Assembly: GCA_958296035.1 (NCBI GenBank)
Contig: OY282431.1
Location: forward strand, 2,588,037 to 2,652,036
Origin: Paracoccaceae bacterium
Lineage (GTDB): Bacteria; Pseudomonadota; Alphaproteobacteria; Rhodobacterales; Rhodobacteraceae
Length of the DNA stretch: 64,000 bases
Direction: 5' to 3'
The notes under the pieces are model-generated. The model made no database searches. It was not told where the DNA came from and was given only the letters and a program-made list of their open reading frames with translations. A program made the position numbers and the translations under genes. This document shows, piece after piece, positions 25,372 to 35,913 of this stretch (the stretch's first letter is position 1; each line of letters begins with the position of its first letter).

Positions 25372-26496
25372 ATGCTTCCCGAGGACGAGCACTGGATGGC
25401 GTGTGCACTCAGACACGGTCGGCGCATGCAGGGGCGCACCTGGCCCAATCCATCTGTCGGATGTCTGCTCATCAGTGACGGCAGGCTGGTCGGGCGCGGA
25501 GTGACCCAGCCCGGTGGTCGGCCACATGCCGAAACCCGGGCAATTGACGAGGCTGGCCAGCAGGCGCGCAGCAGCACAGCCTATGTAACGCTGGAGCCCT
25601 GTGCCCATGAGGGGCAATCCGGTTCGTGTGCCCGTCGCTTGCTGGAGGCAGGTGTGGGCAGGGTTGTTTCAGCGGTCCAGGACCCCGACCCTCGTGTTGG
25701 GGGTTGCGGTCATGCGATGCTGCGGGCCAAAGGCGTCGAAGTGACAACAGGATGTGGATCAGCCGAAGCGGGCCGGGACCACAGGGGCTTCTTCTATCGG
25801 GTCCTTCTCGAACGCCCGATGATTACCCTCAAGCTTGCTTCATCTTTCGATGGCAAGGTTGCAACCCGCACAGGTCACAGCAAATGGATTACCGGCAGGC
25901 ACTCGCGTCGACTTGTTCACGCCATGCGCTCGCAACATGATGCAATCATGATAGGAAGCGGCACGGCACACGCAGATGACCCTGAACTGACTTGTCGAAT
26001 AGAAGGCGGATCGGGCAACCCGGTGCGTGTTGTCCTGGATTCAAGTCTCACTCTGAGAACCGATTGCAAGCTGGCCAGGACCATTGGCGATGCTCCGTTG
26101 TGGCTATGCCATCAATCGGGAGCTGACCGTCGCAAGATTGGTAAGTGGAACAAATCGGGCGCCAGGTCGATTGCTTGCAAGACACACCGGAATGGACGAC
26201 TCGATCTTGAGGATGTGCTGACGAAGCTCGCCAGGCATGGATTGACACGTATTCTTTGCGAAGGCGGTTCCCGTTTGGCAGCGTCGTTGATCGCTGAAGA
26301 CCTGGTGGACGATATTGTTGGCTTCACAGCAGGTCTGGTATTGGGAGCGGAAGCACTTTCGGCGGTCGGAAATCTAGATTGCAGCGAGGTGTCGGATGGC
26401 CGACGATACTTGCTTGACCTAGTTGACTATGTTGGTCACGACACCATATCTCACTGGACCCGTCCGCTTGACCTGGGCCTTTACCAGTCCAGATGA
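25372..26496 (+). CDS. ribD: Bifunctional riboflavin deaminase/reductase RibD
   Basis: The N-terminal deaminase domain has the zinc site HAET (GRPHAETRAIDEAG) and PCAHEGQSGSCARRLLEAG. The C-terminal reductase domain begins with ITLKLASSFDGKVATRTGHSKWIT and includes RILCEGGSRLAASLI. At 374 residues it is of normal length. It converts the ring-opened GTP product to 5-amino-6-ribitylaminouracil phosphate. Confidence 0.95.
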   Translation: MLPEDEHWMACALRHGRRMQGRTWPNPSVGCLLISDGRLVGRGVTQPGGRPHAETRAIDEAGQQARSSTAYVTLEPCAHEGQSGSCARRLLEAGVGRVVSAVQDPDPRVGGCGHAMLRAKGVEVTTGCGSAEAGRDHRGFFYRVLLERPMITLKLASSFDGKVATRTGHSKWITGRHSRRLVHAMRSQHDAIMIGSGTAHADDPELTCRIEGGSGNPVRVVLDSSLTLRTDCKLARTIGDAPLWLCHQSGADRRKIGKWNKSGARSIACKTHRNGRLDLEDVLTKLARHGLTRILCEGGSRLAASLIAEDLVDDIVGFTAGLVLGAEALSAVGNLDCSEVSDGRRYLLDLVDYVGHDTISHWTRPLDLGLYQSR

Positions 26497-26605
26497 GTCC
26501 AGGGTGACGGTGTAGCAGCGATCCAGAATCGGCTCGACCTCGAGAAAGGGTCTGGCCTTCATTCGCATCATGAAACCCAGGCACAGTTTCGGGAATCTCA
26601 GGAAC

Positions 26606-27205
26606 ATGTTCACCGGAATCGTCACGGATACAGGCACGGTCACCGATGTGATGCCGAATGGCGACCTGCGGGTCTGCATTAGGCCCCGGTCGCCCCAACC
26701 TGGTCTGACCATCGGTGCGTCGGTGGCCTGTTCGGGGGTGTGTCTGACCGTAATCAAACTACACGGCGAACGACCGGACAGTTTCGAAGTACAGGCATCG
26801 TCGGAAACAAGGGCGAGGACGAACATAAAGGGCTGGTCAGCCGGAAACGACATCAACATTGAGCGCTCGGTTCGTGTGGGCGATGAGATCGGTGGGCATA
26901 TTGTCAGCGGCCATGTCGACGGTGTTGCAACGCTCCTCAATCGGACACCGGTTCGCGACAGTATTCGCTTCGAACTGTCCTTTCCTCTTTCGCTGGCCAG
27001 GTTTATTGCTGTCAAGGGCTCTGTCACGCTTGACGGCGTATCGTTGACTGTCAACCGGGTTAGCGCCAGCAGGATGACCGTAAACCTGATTCCGCACACC
27101 CTGGCGGTGACAACGCTGGGCATGGCTACGCCGGGAGACGAGCTCAATTTGGAAGTGGATATGATGGCTCGGTACGTAGACAGGATGCTTGAGGCCAGGC
27201 GTTAG
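26606..27205 (+). CDS. ribE: Riboflavin synthase alpha chain
   Basis: The 199-residue protein contains the two lumazine-binding repeats. The first starts at MFTGIVTDTGTV and includes VACSGVCLTV; the second has GHIVSGHVDGVATLL and VTLDGVSLTVNRV. It dismutates two lumazines to riboflavin. ATG 26606 is preceded by AGGA and is where the family starts. It sits between ribD and ribBA, three bases before the latter. Confidence 0.95.
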   Translation: MFTGIVTDTGTVTDVMPNGDLRVCIRPRSPQPGLTIGASVACSGVCLTVIKLHGERPDSFEVQASSETRARTNIKGWSAGNDINIERSVRVGDEIGGHIVSGHVDGVATLLNRTPVRDSIRFELSFPLSLARFIAVKGSVTLDGVSLTVNRVSASRMTVNLIPHTLAVTTLGMATPGDELNLEVDMMARYVDRMLEARR

Positions 27206-27208
27206 CGC

Positions 27209-28309
27209 ATGTCTGGTCCGAATCAGCCAGAGGACATTTCTTCGGTCGAGGAGATACTGGAGGATGCCCGTAACGGCAGGATGTTTATCCTTGCCGACAA
27301 CGAGGATCGGGAGAATGAGGGAGATCTCATCATTCCAGCCCAGATGGCAACACCTGTTGCCATTAACTTCATGGCGACATATGGGCGAGGTTTGATATGC
27401 CTGGCGTTGGCCGAGGACCGCATTGAAGCACTTGGCCTGCAACTTATGGCATCAAAGAACTCGTCACGTCACGAAACCGCCTTTACGGTATCTATCGAAG
27501 CCCGAGAGGGCGTTACAACGGGCATCTCGGCACATGATCGGGCACGAACGGTCATGGTAGCAATCGACCCCCGCTCCAGGCCTGAAGACATAGCGACACC
27601 GGGACACGTTTTTCCCCTGCGCTCGCAGCGAGGTGGCGTACTTGTGCGCGCCGGACACACTGAAGCAAGTGTCGATGTTGCACGCCTGGCAAGCCTCAAC
27701 CCGTCGGCAGTGATCTGCGAGATCCTCAACGAGGACGGTTCCATGGCCCGCATGCCCGACCTGATCAGGTTTTCCCGGCGGCACGGCATCAGGGTCGGTA
27801 CGATTTCGGATCTGATCGCCTATCGGCTGCGCCATGACAATCTGGTCTGCGAGAGATCGGTGCAGAAGATCCGATCAGAGTTCGGTGGCGAGTGGCAGTT
27901 GCACGTGTTCGAGGACGAAACGACGGGCAACGAGCACATTGCACTCACGAAGGGCAATATTTCCGACGGTGAGCCGGTATTGGTACGTGTGCACGCCCTG
28001 AACCCGCTTGCGGATGTCCTGTCCATCGCACCTTTCGAGGCGCACAAGATCTCCGGTTCCATGTCAAGGATCGAACGCACCGGTCGCGGTGTTCTGGTCT
28101 TGCTCCGGGATACCAACACCAGGCTGCAGCTGGACGATGCAGAATCTCCACAGACGCTCCGCCAGTATGGCCTTGGAGCCCAGATTCTCGGCAGCCTGGG
28201 GATCAAGCGCATGATATTGCTGTCAAATTCACCGGCGCCACGCATCATCGCCATCGAAGGTCATGGCCTGACCATCGAAGGCACCACGAGGATTGATGCG
28301 AGTGATTGA
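27209..28309 (+). CDS. ribB: DHBP synthase fused to a degenerate GTP cyclohydrolase II domain
   Basis: The first 200 residues are 3,4-dihydroxy-2-butanone-4-phosphate synthase, with the acidic loop EDRENEGDLI and the RAGHTEASVDVARLA helix. The C-terminal 160 residues follow the RibA fold, but the zinc-binding cysteines of RibA (C..GSLRCDCG) are absent: the segment reads VHALNPLADVLSIAPFEAH. The second domain is therefore very likely inactive as a cyclohydrolase, and a separate RibA must exist elsewhere. Such RibB fusions are known in alphaproteobacteria. The stop lies 14 bases inside ribH. Confidence 0.9.
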   Translation: MSGPNQPEDISSVEEILEDARNGRMFILADNEDRENEGDLIIPAQMATPVAINFMATYGRGLICLALAEDRIEALGLQLMASKNSSRHETAFTVSIEAREGVTTGISAHDRARTVMVAIDPRSRPEDIATPGHVFPLRSQRGGVLVRAGHTEASVDVARLASLNPSAVICEILNEDGSMARMPDLIRFSRRHGIRVGTISDLIAYRLRHDNLVCERSVQKIRSEFGGEWQLHVFEDETTGNEHIALTKGNISDGEPVLVRVHALNPLADVLSIAPFEAHKISGSMSRIERTGRGVLVLLRDTNTRLQLDDAESPQTLRQYGLGAQILGSLGIKRMILLSNSPAPRIIAIEGHGLTIEGTTRIDASD

Positions 28310-28784
28310 GCGCCACAAATCCCGACGGCAACGCCAATTGCCCCGCTTTTCACCGGCCCTTGAGCAACCTGTGCTAATCGTCACAGCGAATTATTACGAG
28401 GACGTGGCTGCTCGCCTGCTGGGAGGTGCCCGACAGTTGCTGGAAGATGCCGCCGTTGCGCACATGTGTGTCGATGTCCCCGGGGCACTCGAGATTCCGA
28501 CGGCTATCAGGATTGCCCACCACAGCAATCGCTTTGCGGGTTACGTGGCACTAGGCTGTATTATTCGTGGGGAAACCTCGCATTACGATATCGTCTGCAG
28601 GGAGTCGGCACGGGGTCTGACACTGCTTGCCCAAACGGCTCCTGGCATTTGCATTGGAAATGGAATTCTGACCGTTGACACACCTGGTCAGGCATTGGAG
28701 CGCAGCAACCCGCGCAATGCCAACAAGGGCAGTGATGCCGCAGAGGCGGCACTTAGACTGATCGAACTGCAGAGACAGCTGTAG
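28296..28784 (+). CDS. ribH: 6,7-dimethyl-8-ribityllumazine synthase
   Basis: The 162-residue protein shows the lumazine synthase landmarks: VDVPGALEIPTAIRIA, GYVALGCIIRGETSHYDIVC, GNGILTVDTPGQALERS and a C-terminal DAAEAALRLIEL helix. It supplies the substrate of RibE. ATG 28296 lies inside the end of ribB; a TTG three bases earlier is less likely. Confidence 0.95.
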   Translation: MRVIERHKSRRQRQLPRFSPALEQPVLIVTANYYEDVAARLLGGARQLLEDAAVAHMCVDVPGALEIPTAIRIAHHSNRFAGYVALGCIIRGETSHYDIVCRESARGLTLLAQTAPGICIGNGILTVDTPGQALERSNPRNANKGSDAAEAALRLIELQRQL

Positions 28785-28834
28785 GATTTGCTCCCCAATG
28801 CCCAAGCAAAATCTTCGGGAAGCCGGATAGTCCC

Positions 28835-29308
28835 ATGTCGCGCCGAATGCAGAAATCCGTCATCGTGAAAAGGCGTGTCGCCCGCCTGCACGCCGTCCAG
28901 GCGCTGTTTCAGATGGAGGCAACCGGTTCCAATGCCAACGAGGCGACCGAGGGGATTGTCAGCCATGGGGTCGGCCGGGACATCGATGAAATGGAGTTGC
29001 ATGGTTTTGACGAGCAACTTCTGCGAACACTCGTGGCTGGTGCGGCTCGACATCAATCAGAGGTTGATGAACTCGCCTCGCGCCTGCTGACCCGGAAATG
29101 GCCGCTCGACAGAATCGATCCTATCCTGAGGGCACTCCTGAGGGCTGCCGGAGCAGAGTTGATGCTGGGCCTCACACCCCCCAGAGCGATAATTTCAGAA
29201 TTCGTCGAGGTCGCAGATTCCTTTTTCCCCGGCGGGCGCCAGGTTGGCCTCGTCAACGCTGTCATTGACAAGATGGCACGCGACCTGCAACCGGCTGCAT
29301 TCGACTGA
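28835..29308 (+). CDS. nusB: Transcription antitermination factor NusB
   Basis: The 157-residue all-helical protein has RLHAVQALFQMEATG near the start and the NusB signature RIDPILRALLRAAGAEL, PPRAIISEFVEVADSFFPGG, VGLVNAVIDKMAR. It binds boxA RNA with NusE for rRNA antitermination. It ends the riboflavin gene group, as in related genomes. Confidence 0.95.
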   Translation: MSRRMQKSVIVKRRVARLHAVQALFQMEATGSNANEATEGIVSHGVGRDIDEMELHGFDEQLLRTLVAGAARHQSEVDELASRLLTRKWPLDRIDPILRALLRAAGAELMLGLTPPRAIISEFVEVADSFFPGGRQVGLVNAVIDKMARDLQPAAFD

Positions 29309-29386
29309 GGCTTTCTGCCGGCACCCGAATAGCAGGAAACACGATGCTGGGCAGACCGCTGGCTGGCGCAACTCGCGGCTTCCGAA

Positions 29387-30646
29387 ATGTGTGCCCGGAT
29401 CTTCTATTGGCTGACATTTTCAATGCTTATCCTGTCGCTTTCCTCACTCTTCGCTTCTTCCTTGCTATTGCAACTCAGTTCCGGTGCGCTGGGCCCGCTC
29501 GACGTTCTTTCCGGAATAGAACTTGCGTTTTCAACCAGCGAAATCGGCCTCCTGGGCTCCGCACACTTTCTGGGTTTTTTCATCGGCTGCTGGTGGGGGC
29601 CGCGTCTAATCGGCCAAATTGGTCATTCGCGCGCCTTTGCTGTGTTCGCAGCTGCCGGAACGCTGGGCGTTTTGTTGCACATGCTGTGGATCAATGCGCA
29701 GGCCTGGGCTGCCATGCGCATACTGTCAGGCCTTTGCGTGGCCGGCAGTTTCACCGTAATCGAGGCCTGGATTCAAGCCAAGGTAACCAATAGCAATCGT
29801 GCCCGGATCCTTGGTGTCTATCGTGTCGTGGACCTGGTCGGTGGTATCGCTGCGCAGAGCATCATCTTTCTGCTCACACCGGCCCATTATGTGGCCTACA
29901 ATGTTCTGGCAATTTTCGCCTGCGCAGCGCTTCTGCCGCTTGTCCTTACCCGTATTCCGCCCCCGGAACTCGCTGACGACCTGCGACTGAACCTGCTGAT
30001 GTCATATCGGATATCACCCGTCGCGGTAGGTGGTGTGTTTGTCGCCGGCGTCACAACCGCCGGCTTTCGGATGGTTGGGCCGATCTATGCCGCAAGAATG
30101 GGTTTTGACAGCGCGCAAATCGGCATTTTTCTGTCCTCGTTCCTGCTCGGGGGAGCAATTGCCCAATATCCCGTCGGCTGGCTGGCTGATCGAAATGATC
30201 GACGCTGGGTGCTTATCGGCCTGTCTGTCGGCGCAATCGGAGCCTGCTTCCTGGCCACAATGCTGTCAACCTCAGGTTCACTAGTGATCTTTGCCAACAC
30301 GATCGGGTTCGGACTCATGACCTTTCCAATTTATTCTGTCGCTGCGGCCCACGCCAACGATCATGTTGAACGCCACAAGGCAGTCGAACTCAACGCCTCA
30401 CTCCTGTTTTTCTTTGCCCTGGGTGCCATCTTGAGTCCACTCCTGATTTCAAGCGTACTCGACGCACAAGGTGTGAACGCACTGTTCACGATAATTGGTG
30501 CTGCACATCTTGGTCTCGTGGTGTTCGGACTCTATCGTATGACCAGAACCCCAGGTGCCAAGGCGCGGACGCGCTACACGTACACGCCTCGTACCAGTTT
30601 CCTGATCGGTAGGCTGCTGCGCCGCAATCGGCGCAACAGGCAGTAG
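29387..30646 (+). CDS. Major facilitator superfamily transporter
   Basis: The 419-residue protein has about 12 hydrophobic segments. The loop between helices 2 and 3 is degenerate (GPRLIGQIGHSRAF), the later one is typical (GWLADRNDRRWVL), and the segment FTVIEAWIQAKVTN is typical of the YcaD-like branch. The tail is very basic (RLLRRNRRNRQ). The substrate is unknown. No strong ribosome site precedes ATG 29387. Confidence 0.85.
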   Translation: MCARIFYWLTFSMLILSLSSLFASSLLLQLSSGALGPLDVLSGIELAFSTSEIGLLGSAHFLGFFIGCWWGPRLIGQIGHSRAFAVFAAAGTLGVLLHMLWINAQAWAAMRILSGLCVAGSFTVIEAWIQAKVTNSNRARILGVYRVVDLVGGIAAQSIIFLLTPAHYVAYNVLAIFACAALLPLVLTRIPPPELADDLRLNLLMSYRISPVAVGGVFVAGVTTAGFRMVGPIYAARMGFDSAQIGIFLSSFLLGGAIAQYPVGWLADRNDRRWVLIGLSVGAIGACFLATMLSTSGSLVIFANTIGFGLMTFPIYSVAAAHANDHVERHKAVELNASLLFFFALGAILSPLLISSVLDAQGVNALFTIIGAAHLGLVVFGLYRMTRTPGAKARTRYTYTPRTSFLIGRLLRRNRRNRQ

Positions 30647-30702
30647 ATTGTCAGACCGCCTTGGTATAGTGGCGCAGCACTGGCAAGTGCACAGATAGAA
30701 AC

Positions 30703-32421
30703 ATGGCCCGCACGCTCATTACTTCCGCCATTCCTTACATCAATGGCATCAAACATCTCGGCAATCTCGTTGGCAGCCAGTTGCCGGCAGATCTCCATGC
30801 CCGGTTTCTGAGGCTAAGTGGCCATGAAGTCATGTTCATCTGTGCGACCGATGAACATGGTACACCAGCCGAACTTGCTGCTCTCGAGGCCGGCGAACCG
30901 GTTGCGCAATACTGTGCCCGCATGCACAAGGTGCAACGGGAACTGGCAAAAGGCTTCCGTCTGTCATTCGACTATTTTGGTCGTTCATCAAGCGCGAGAA
31001 ACAGGGATCTGACCCAGCATTTTGCGGGGAGGCTGGCAGATAACGGTCACCTCTACGAAGTTACAGAGCAGCAAATCTACTCACGCCACGAGCAGAGATT
31101 TCTTCCCGACCGCTATGTTACTGGCGAATGTCCCAATTGCGGTTACGAAAGAGCCCGCGGCGATCAGTGCGAGAACTGCACCAAACAACTGGACCCCTCC
31201 GACCTGATCAATCCGCGTTCACAGATTTCGGGCTCATCCGATCTTGAAATGCGCCGCACCAAGCATTTGTACCTCCGTCAATCAAAATTCATCGATCGTC
31301 TCGACTCGTGGATCGACTCGCAATCCGACTGGCCAACGCTGACGGTATCGATTGCCAAGAAATGGCTTCACGACGGCGGTGGATTGCAGGACCGAGGCAT
31401 AACCCGCGATCTGGTGTGGGGCGTGCCCGTACAGCGGGGTCGCCAGTCGTGGCCTGGAATGGAAGACAAGGTTTTCTATGTCTGGTTTGATGCACCAATC
31501 GAGTACATCGCTGCAACTGCAGAATGGGCCGATGCCAATGATCGCCCCGATGCAGACTGGTTGCGCTGGTGGAAAACGGACGAGGGTGCCAAGGACGTGC
31601 GCTATGTCCAGTTCATGGGCAAGGACAATGTCCCCTTTCACACCTTGTCATTTCCGGTCACCATCATGGGATCCGGTGAGCAATGGAAACTTGTGGACTT
31701 CATCAAGTCGTTCAATTTCCTGAACTACGAAGGCGGCCAGTTTTCGACCAGTCAGAAGCGCGGCATTTTCATGGACCAGGCACTGGATACGCTGCCTTCC
31801 GACTACTGGCGCTGGTGGTTGCTATCGCATGCTCCGGAGTATTCCGACAGCGAATTCACATGGTCCAGCTTTGTTGACGGAGTCAATTCGGATCTGGCAA
31901 ATGTCCTGGGCAACTTCATTTCTCGCGTCTGCCGGTTTTGTGTACGACGATTCGGATCCCGCGTTCCCGAGCAGGGTAACTGGACCGACATCGAGCACGA
32001 TTTTACCAACCGCATCCAGGCCCACATCAATGATCTGGCTTCCCTGATGTATGCCATGGAGGTCAGAAAATCGGCACAGCAACTGAGAAAGACCTGGGCA
32101 TTAGGCAACGAGTACATCCAGTTGACCGCTCCCTGGGCAGCCATTCGAAGCGACCAGGAGAGAGCCGCGACGATTATTTCCTATGCGCTTAATCTTGCGT
32201 CTATCTTCAGCACCATATCTTCACCCTTCATCCCCGATGCGTCAGCCCGTCTTCGCCGGTCCTTGCACCTCGAAAACACACCCTCCTGGCCGACATCCAT
32301 TCCGGATGCGTTGAGGCAACTGCAACCGGGCGCGGAACTATCGGACCCGGGCGTGCTGTTTGCCAAACTCACGGAAAAGCAGTGTGACCAATGGAAGCGA
32401 GAATTTGCCGGCACACGATAA
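30703..32421 (+). CDS. metG: Methionyl-tRNA synthetase
   Basis: The 572-residue protein carries the HIGH-type motif ([14 protein letters not shown]), the zinc knuckle ([17 protein letters not shown]), the [15 protein letters not shown] strand and the KMSKS loop in the form [12 protein letters not shown]. It charges tRNA-Met with methionine. No C-terminal tRNA-binding extension is present. Its last codons overlap the start of the kinase gene. Confidence 0.96.
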   Translation: MARTLITSAIPYINGIKHLGNLVGSQLPADLHARFLRLSGHEVMFICATDEHGTPAELAALEAGEPVAQYCARMHKVQRELAKGFRLSFDYFGRSSSARNRDLTQHFAGRLADNGHLYEVTEQQIYSRHEQRFLPDRYVTGECPNCGYERARGDQCENCTKQLDPSDLINPRSQISGSSDLEMRRTKHLYLRQSKFIDRLDSWIDSQSDWPTLTVSIAKKWLHDGGGLQDRGITRDLVWGVPVQRGRQSWPGMEDKVFYVWFDAPIEYIAATAEWADANDRPDADWLRWWKTDEGAKDVRYVQFMGKDNVPFHTLSFPVTIMGSGEQWKLVDFIKSFNFLNYEGGQFSTSQKRGIFMDQALDTLPSDYWRWWLLSHAPEYSDSEFTWSSFVDGVNSDLANVLGNFISRVCRFCVRRFGSRVPEQGNWTDIEHDFTNRIQAHINDLASLMYAMEVRKSAQQLRKTWALGNEYIQLTAPWAAIRSDQERAATIISYALNLASIFSTISSPFIPDASARLRRSLHLENTPSWPTSIPDALRQLQPGAELSDPGVLFAKLTEKQCDQWKREFAGTR

Positions 32422-33412
32422 GGAATCGCACCTTTCCTCCCCTGTCGAAGAGCAGGAACTTGTCAGTGTTGTCCTGGAGCGCTGGAGATTCTTGTCAGGG
32501 ACGTCGGTCAAACTGATAAATGTTTCGGAAAACCGCACATATCTCATCGAGACGCCGCGACAGCGGCCGACGATACTGCGCGTGCACCGTCATGGTTACA
32601 GGTCCCTTGCCGAAATCGAAAGCGAGCTCGCATGGGCACGCTCACTCACCGAATCCGGTGGGATACTGACACCGTCTCCTATAGCCGGTTGCGACGGCAA
32701 GGAAGTTCAGATTGTCAGTCATCCGCGTTCGGGCCTTCCCATTCAAGCCGTCCTGTTCGAATTTGCTGATGGGGAGCATCCGGATAGCAGGCACAACCTT
32801 TGTCCCCTGTTTTCGACGCTTGGCAGTTTGGCGGCTAGTACACATAATCACTCGTCGAACTGGCAGCCTCCACCTGCCTTTGTGCGACCCTCCTGGGGCC
32901 TTGAAGCGACATTTGGAAAACGGTCGTTGTGGGGCAACTGGCGCCAGGCACCCAATGTAAGTGCCAAAATTGTATCTGTCCTGGAGCGTGCCGAGCAGGT
33001 TGTTTCGCGTCGTCTGCAGCGTCTCGGCAGGAAGCCAAGCATATATGGCCTGATTCATGCCGATATGCGTCTCGCCAATCTCCTGGTTGACGGCGAGCGC
33101 GTGGTCTTGATTGACTTTGATGACTGCGGATTTGGCTGGCATCTGTATGACTTTGCTGCCGCAGTCTCGTTCATGGAGAGTGACCCGCAGGTTCCAGAAC
33201 TTTTTGATGCCTGGCTATCTGCATATCGAAAAAAGCGCCAGTTGACGGCGGAAGTCGAAAGAGAAATGGCATCATTTGTTATGCTGCGCCGGCTAGCGCT
33301 GCTGGCCTGGGTCGGATCAAGAGCAGACTCAACCGAACCACAGCAATTGGCGTCAGGATTCGCCGCTGGGACTGCAAGACTGGCCGAAACATACCTGGCC
33401 GGATTCGGATAG
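32384..33412 (+). CDS. SrkA/APH-fold small-molecule or protein kinase
   Basis: The protein (about 342 residues) has the aminoglycoside-phosphotransferase fold: [23 protein letters not shown] as nucleotide loop and strand, the catalytic motif [14 protein letters not shown], and the metal site [19 protein letters not shown]. It resembles the stress-response kinase A and homoserine-kinase-like branch rather than true resistance enzymes. The start is uncertain: GTG 32384 and TTG 32405 both fit and overlap metG, so the two genes are probably cotranscribed. Confidence 0.75.
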   Translation: MTNGSENLPAHDKESHLSSPVEEQELVSVVLERWRFLSGTSVKLINVSENRTYLIETPRQRPTILRVHRHGYRSLAEIESELAWARSLTESGGILTPSPIAGCDGKEVQIVSHPRSGLPIQAVLFEFADGEHPDSRHNLCPLFSTLGSLAASTHNHSSNWQPPPAFVRPSWGLEATFGKRSLWGNWRQAPNVSAKIVSVLERAEQVVSRRLQRLGRKPSIYGLIHADMRLANLLVDGERVVLIDFDDCGFGWHLYDFAAAVSFMESDPQVPELFDAWLSAYRKKRQLTAEVEREMASFVMLRRLALLAWVGSRADSTEPQQLASGFAAGTARLAETYLAGFG

Positions 33413-34784
33413 CGACCCACAACGGCGGAAACTGCATTGTTGTGCACGTTACCAGCGTCGGCCAGCTTGTACCTTGCACCCGCAATTCGAAGTTTGCCTG
33501 GACTCGCGCCCGTCCTTGGCCGCGATCCCCCCAACAATGGGACCATTTTGTTCGTATTTCTCCGACAATCCTGATGCAGTTGTTCGCACAAATCTGGCAA
33601 CACGGGAATATACGGATGTCAGCATACGGATAATGCATATGTCGAAGCGAGACTCTCTGCACACGCCAGATTGCGAACCATGGGGAATGACTGGCGAGCA
33701 AGACCAGATTTCGACCGCCGAATTCGCCGTGCCCGACAAAGTCCTGGTCTCGGCACCCACCGTGTGACCAATCCGCAACTCTACCGACCCTCAGCCCCCT
33801 TCCTGCACACAGATCCTGGCGGCTTGCTCTCCTTTGCCCTCGACCTCGCCCGCGAGGAGCAAGAGATAACAGAGTATGCTACATTGACTGGGGTCCGGCC
33901 ACCGCCGTGCCTGCCTCTCGTGCCTGCCCGAGGTGAACTGGAGCGGACACGGGTCTTGACGCAATCGCCAGAATTATCCGGACGGTTCCGGCTCCAGACA
34001 GTTGGCCGATATCAATGACATGGCCCACCGCTGCGGCATCGACCCCATACCGATGCCCGAGCCGGAACCTTCTAGCAGGCCGTCACCCTTCTGAACGCAT
34101 GACCGGGATGTCCCATAAACGATGGATGAATCGTCATTGCCCGCACCGCTGCCAGCCCCTACGAGTTGTGCCCGCTCCCGGGACAGATGGCAGAGGACGC
34201 AAACCATGACTGGCTGGCGCTTTTGTGGTCGCACGAAGACAATCGAATGGCTACATCATTATCCCGGTTATGATGGTCTTCCGACAAATCGCTGCTTCTC
34301 CGTCACACAAGTCCTTGGCCGGCGTGACGTCGGCAAGATGCAACTCTTGAATGAGATGGCCTGGCATTCTCTGCAGTACCAGCACCTGACCCGCATGCCT
34401 TTCGGCTCCTGGCGCCGGCAGGTGCCGTGACCAACCATGCCACAGGCAGCCCGGCACCGGGACTTCGGACAGGGGGGAGGGGTTGCCTTCTTCCAGGGCC
34501 TGGCTGCTGATGCAGGCCTCGGCGGCAAGACCGGTTTTATGGATGAACCGGGCCATGCCGTCATCAAGTCCGGTGAGTGGACTTTCCAGCCTCCATGCCT
34601 GTCACAACAATTGTGTGGAGGCTTTTCTACTTGAAAAGGTCTCCCCGGGAAAGAAACCTTGCCGGATTAAACCGGTGTCACTTGAAGATCGGTAATGAAG
34701 TTAACCGGAAAATCTGGCCCCCTGCTACCGGGATAATTCAAAGGACAACAGCCCAAAGTATCGACCACAGGTGTCTGGCGTTTA
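33413..34784. other. Long spacer with no supported gene
   Basis: Nearly 1.4 kb carries only short frames (33449-33778 minus, 33671-34018 plus, 34251-34567 minus). They share no motif with families I know and have poor starts. They may be gene relics; I see no RNA gene. Confidence 0.45.
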
Positions 34785-34967
34785 CGAGCGGTACTGTGTG
34801 GCTGGGTTGAGTGGGCGGCTGTGGTATTGGAATGGCAGCACAGTTTGCGGTGTCATCTTATGGTTGCGTGGGAATCCACTTCCTGACCATAAGAGTGACT
34901 TGCAGGACATTGCCAAATGTGCCCAGGCCTTATCCCGGGACATGCATGAATTGTAACGGGAATTGCT
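34785..34967 (+). repeat. Dispersed 183-base repeat, copy 1
   Basis: This stretch matches 59028-59209 in the same orientation, with about 24 differences including one single-base gap (roughly 87% identity by eye). Differences fall at all codon positions of the shared frame, so it is not under obvious protein constraint. It ends 78 bases upstream of the PhyH gene. Confidence 0.8.
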
Positions 34968-35045
34968 ACATTCCTGGCAGATTTCTTTTGACTCTGTTTG
35001 ATGTTGGTGTAATGCCGCAATACAACGAATAACGGGAGATGGGAT

Positions 35046-35909
35046 GTGTCATCGTCACTCACAGACGCTCAAGTCAGCTTTTACAAGGAAAATGGCTACT
35101 ACAAGCCGCTGCGCGTATTTTCAGAAACGGAAATGGTCGATCTACGTGCTGAAATAGAAGCAGTTGAGGCTAGGTATTCACATGGTTCGCTGCCGGCTCC
35201 ATTGAACCAGTACTTTCGCTATGATGGGCAAATTGTCATGCCTTTCATGGTCAGGGTAGCTCGTAATCCGGCGATACTTGATGCAGTTGAATCGATCATT
35301 GGCCCAGACCTGATGGTTTGGTCAGCCGAGTTGTTTATCAAGGACGGCGGATCTGTTGCCAAGGTTTCATGGCACCAGGACCTGACCTATTGGGGAATGG
35401 GTGGTACCGATCTACAGGTCTCGGCCTGGTTGGCGGTGACCAATGTTGACGCCAACAACGGATGCATGCGATTTGTGCCCGGGTCTCACAAACTGGATAT
35501 TGTCTCCCACCGTGACACGTTTGCCGAAGACAACCTGCTGTCCCGCGGCCAGGAAGTCGCAGTCGAGGTTGACGAACGAGATGCCGTCCTTGACGATCTC
35601 CTTTCCGGCGAAATGTCACTCCATCATGGCAAGATCTTCCACGCCTCCGGTCCGAACCATTCCGATGACCGCCGTATCGGTCTAGTCGTACGGTACATTT
35701 CGCCAGCTCTGCAACGAACGCTTCCGGGAAGGGATTATGCGATGCTTGTGCGGGGCGTCGACAACCACATGAACTGGAATAATGTTGCCCCCCCGGTGAC
35801 ATTGTTTGGCGAAAACGAGATCCATACCTACAACACCGTGCTGCGCGAGCAGCAAAAGGTTTTGGCTCAAGATTCCGGCAAGCCTCTGAGCCATTTTGCA
35901 ATGGGATGA
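35046..35909 (+). CDS. Phytanoyl-CoA dioxygenase (PhyH) family Fe(II)/2-oxoglutarate oxygenase
   Basis: The 287-residue protein has the PhyH core: the metal-binding HxD in VSWHQDLTYWGMGG, the WLAVTNVDANNGCMRFVPGSH strand, the second His in MSLHHGKIFHASGPNHSDD, and the 2-oxoglutarate Arg in RRIGLVVRYI. It would hydroxylate a small molecule. GTG 35046 follows GGGAG; the ATG two bases earlier is in another frame. The HD-domain gene begins four bases after its stop, a pairing seen with PhnY/PhnZ and TmpA/TmpB phosphonate oxygenases. Confidence 0.85.
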   Translation: MSSSLTDAQVSFYKENGYYKPLRVFSETEMVDLRAEIEAVEARYSHGSLPAPLNQYFRYDGQIVMPFMVRVARNPAILDAVESIIGPDLMVWSAELFIKDGGSVAKVSWHQDLTYWGMGGTDLQVSAWLAVTNVDANNGCMRFVPGSHKLDIVSHRDTFAEDNLLSRGQEVAVEVDERDAVLDDLLSGEMSLHHGKIFHASGPNHSDDRRIGLVVRYISPALQRTLPGRDYAMLVRGVDNHMNWNNVAPPVTLFGENEIHTYNTVLREQQKVLAQDSGKPLSHFAMG

Positions 35910-35913
35910 CATA

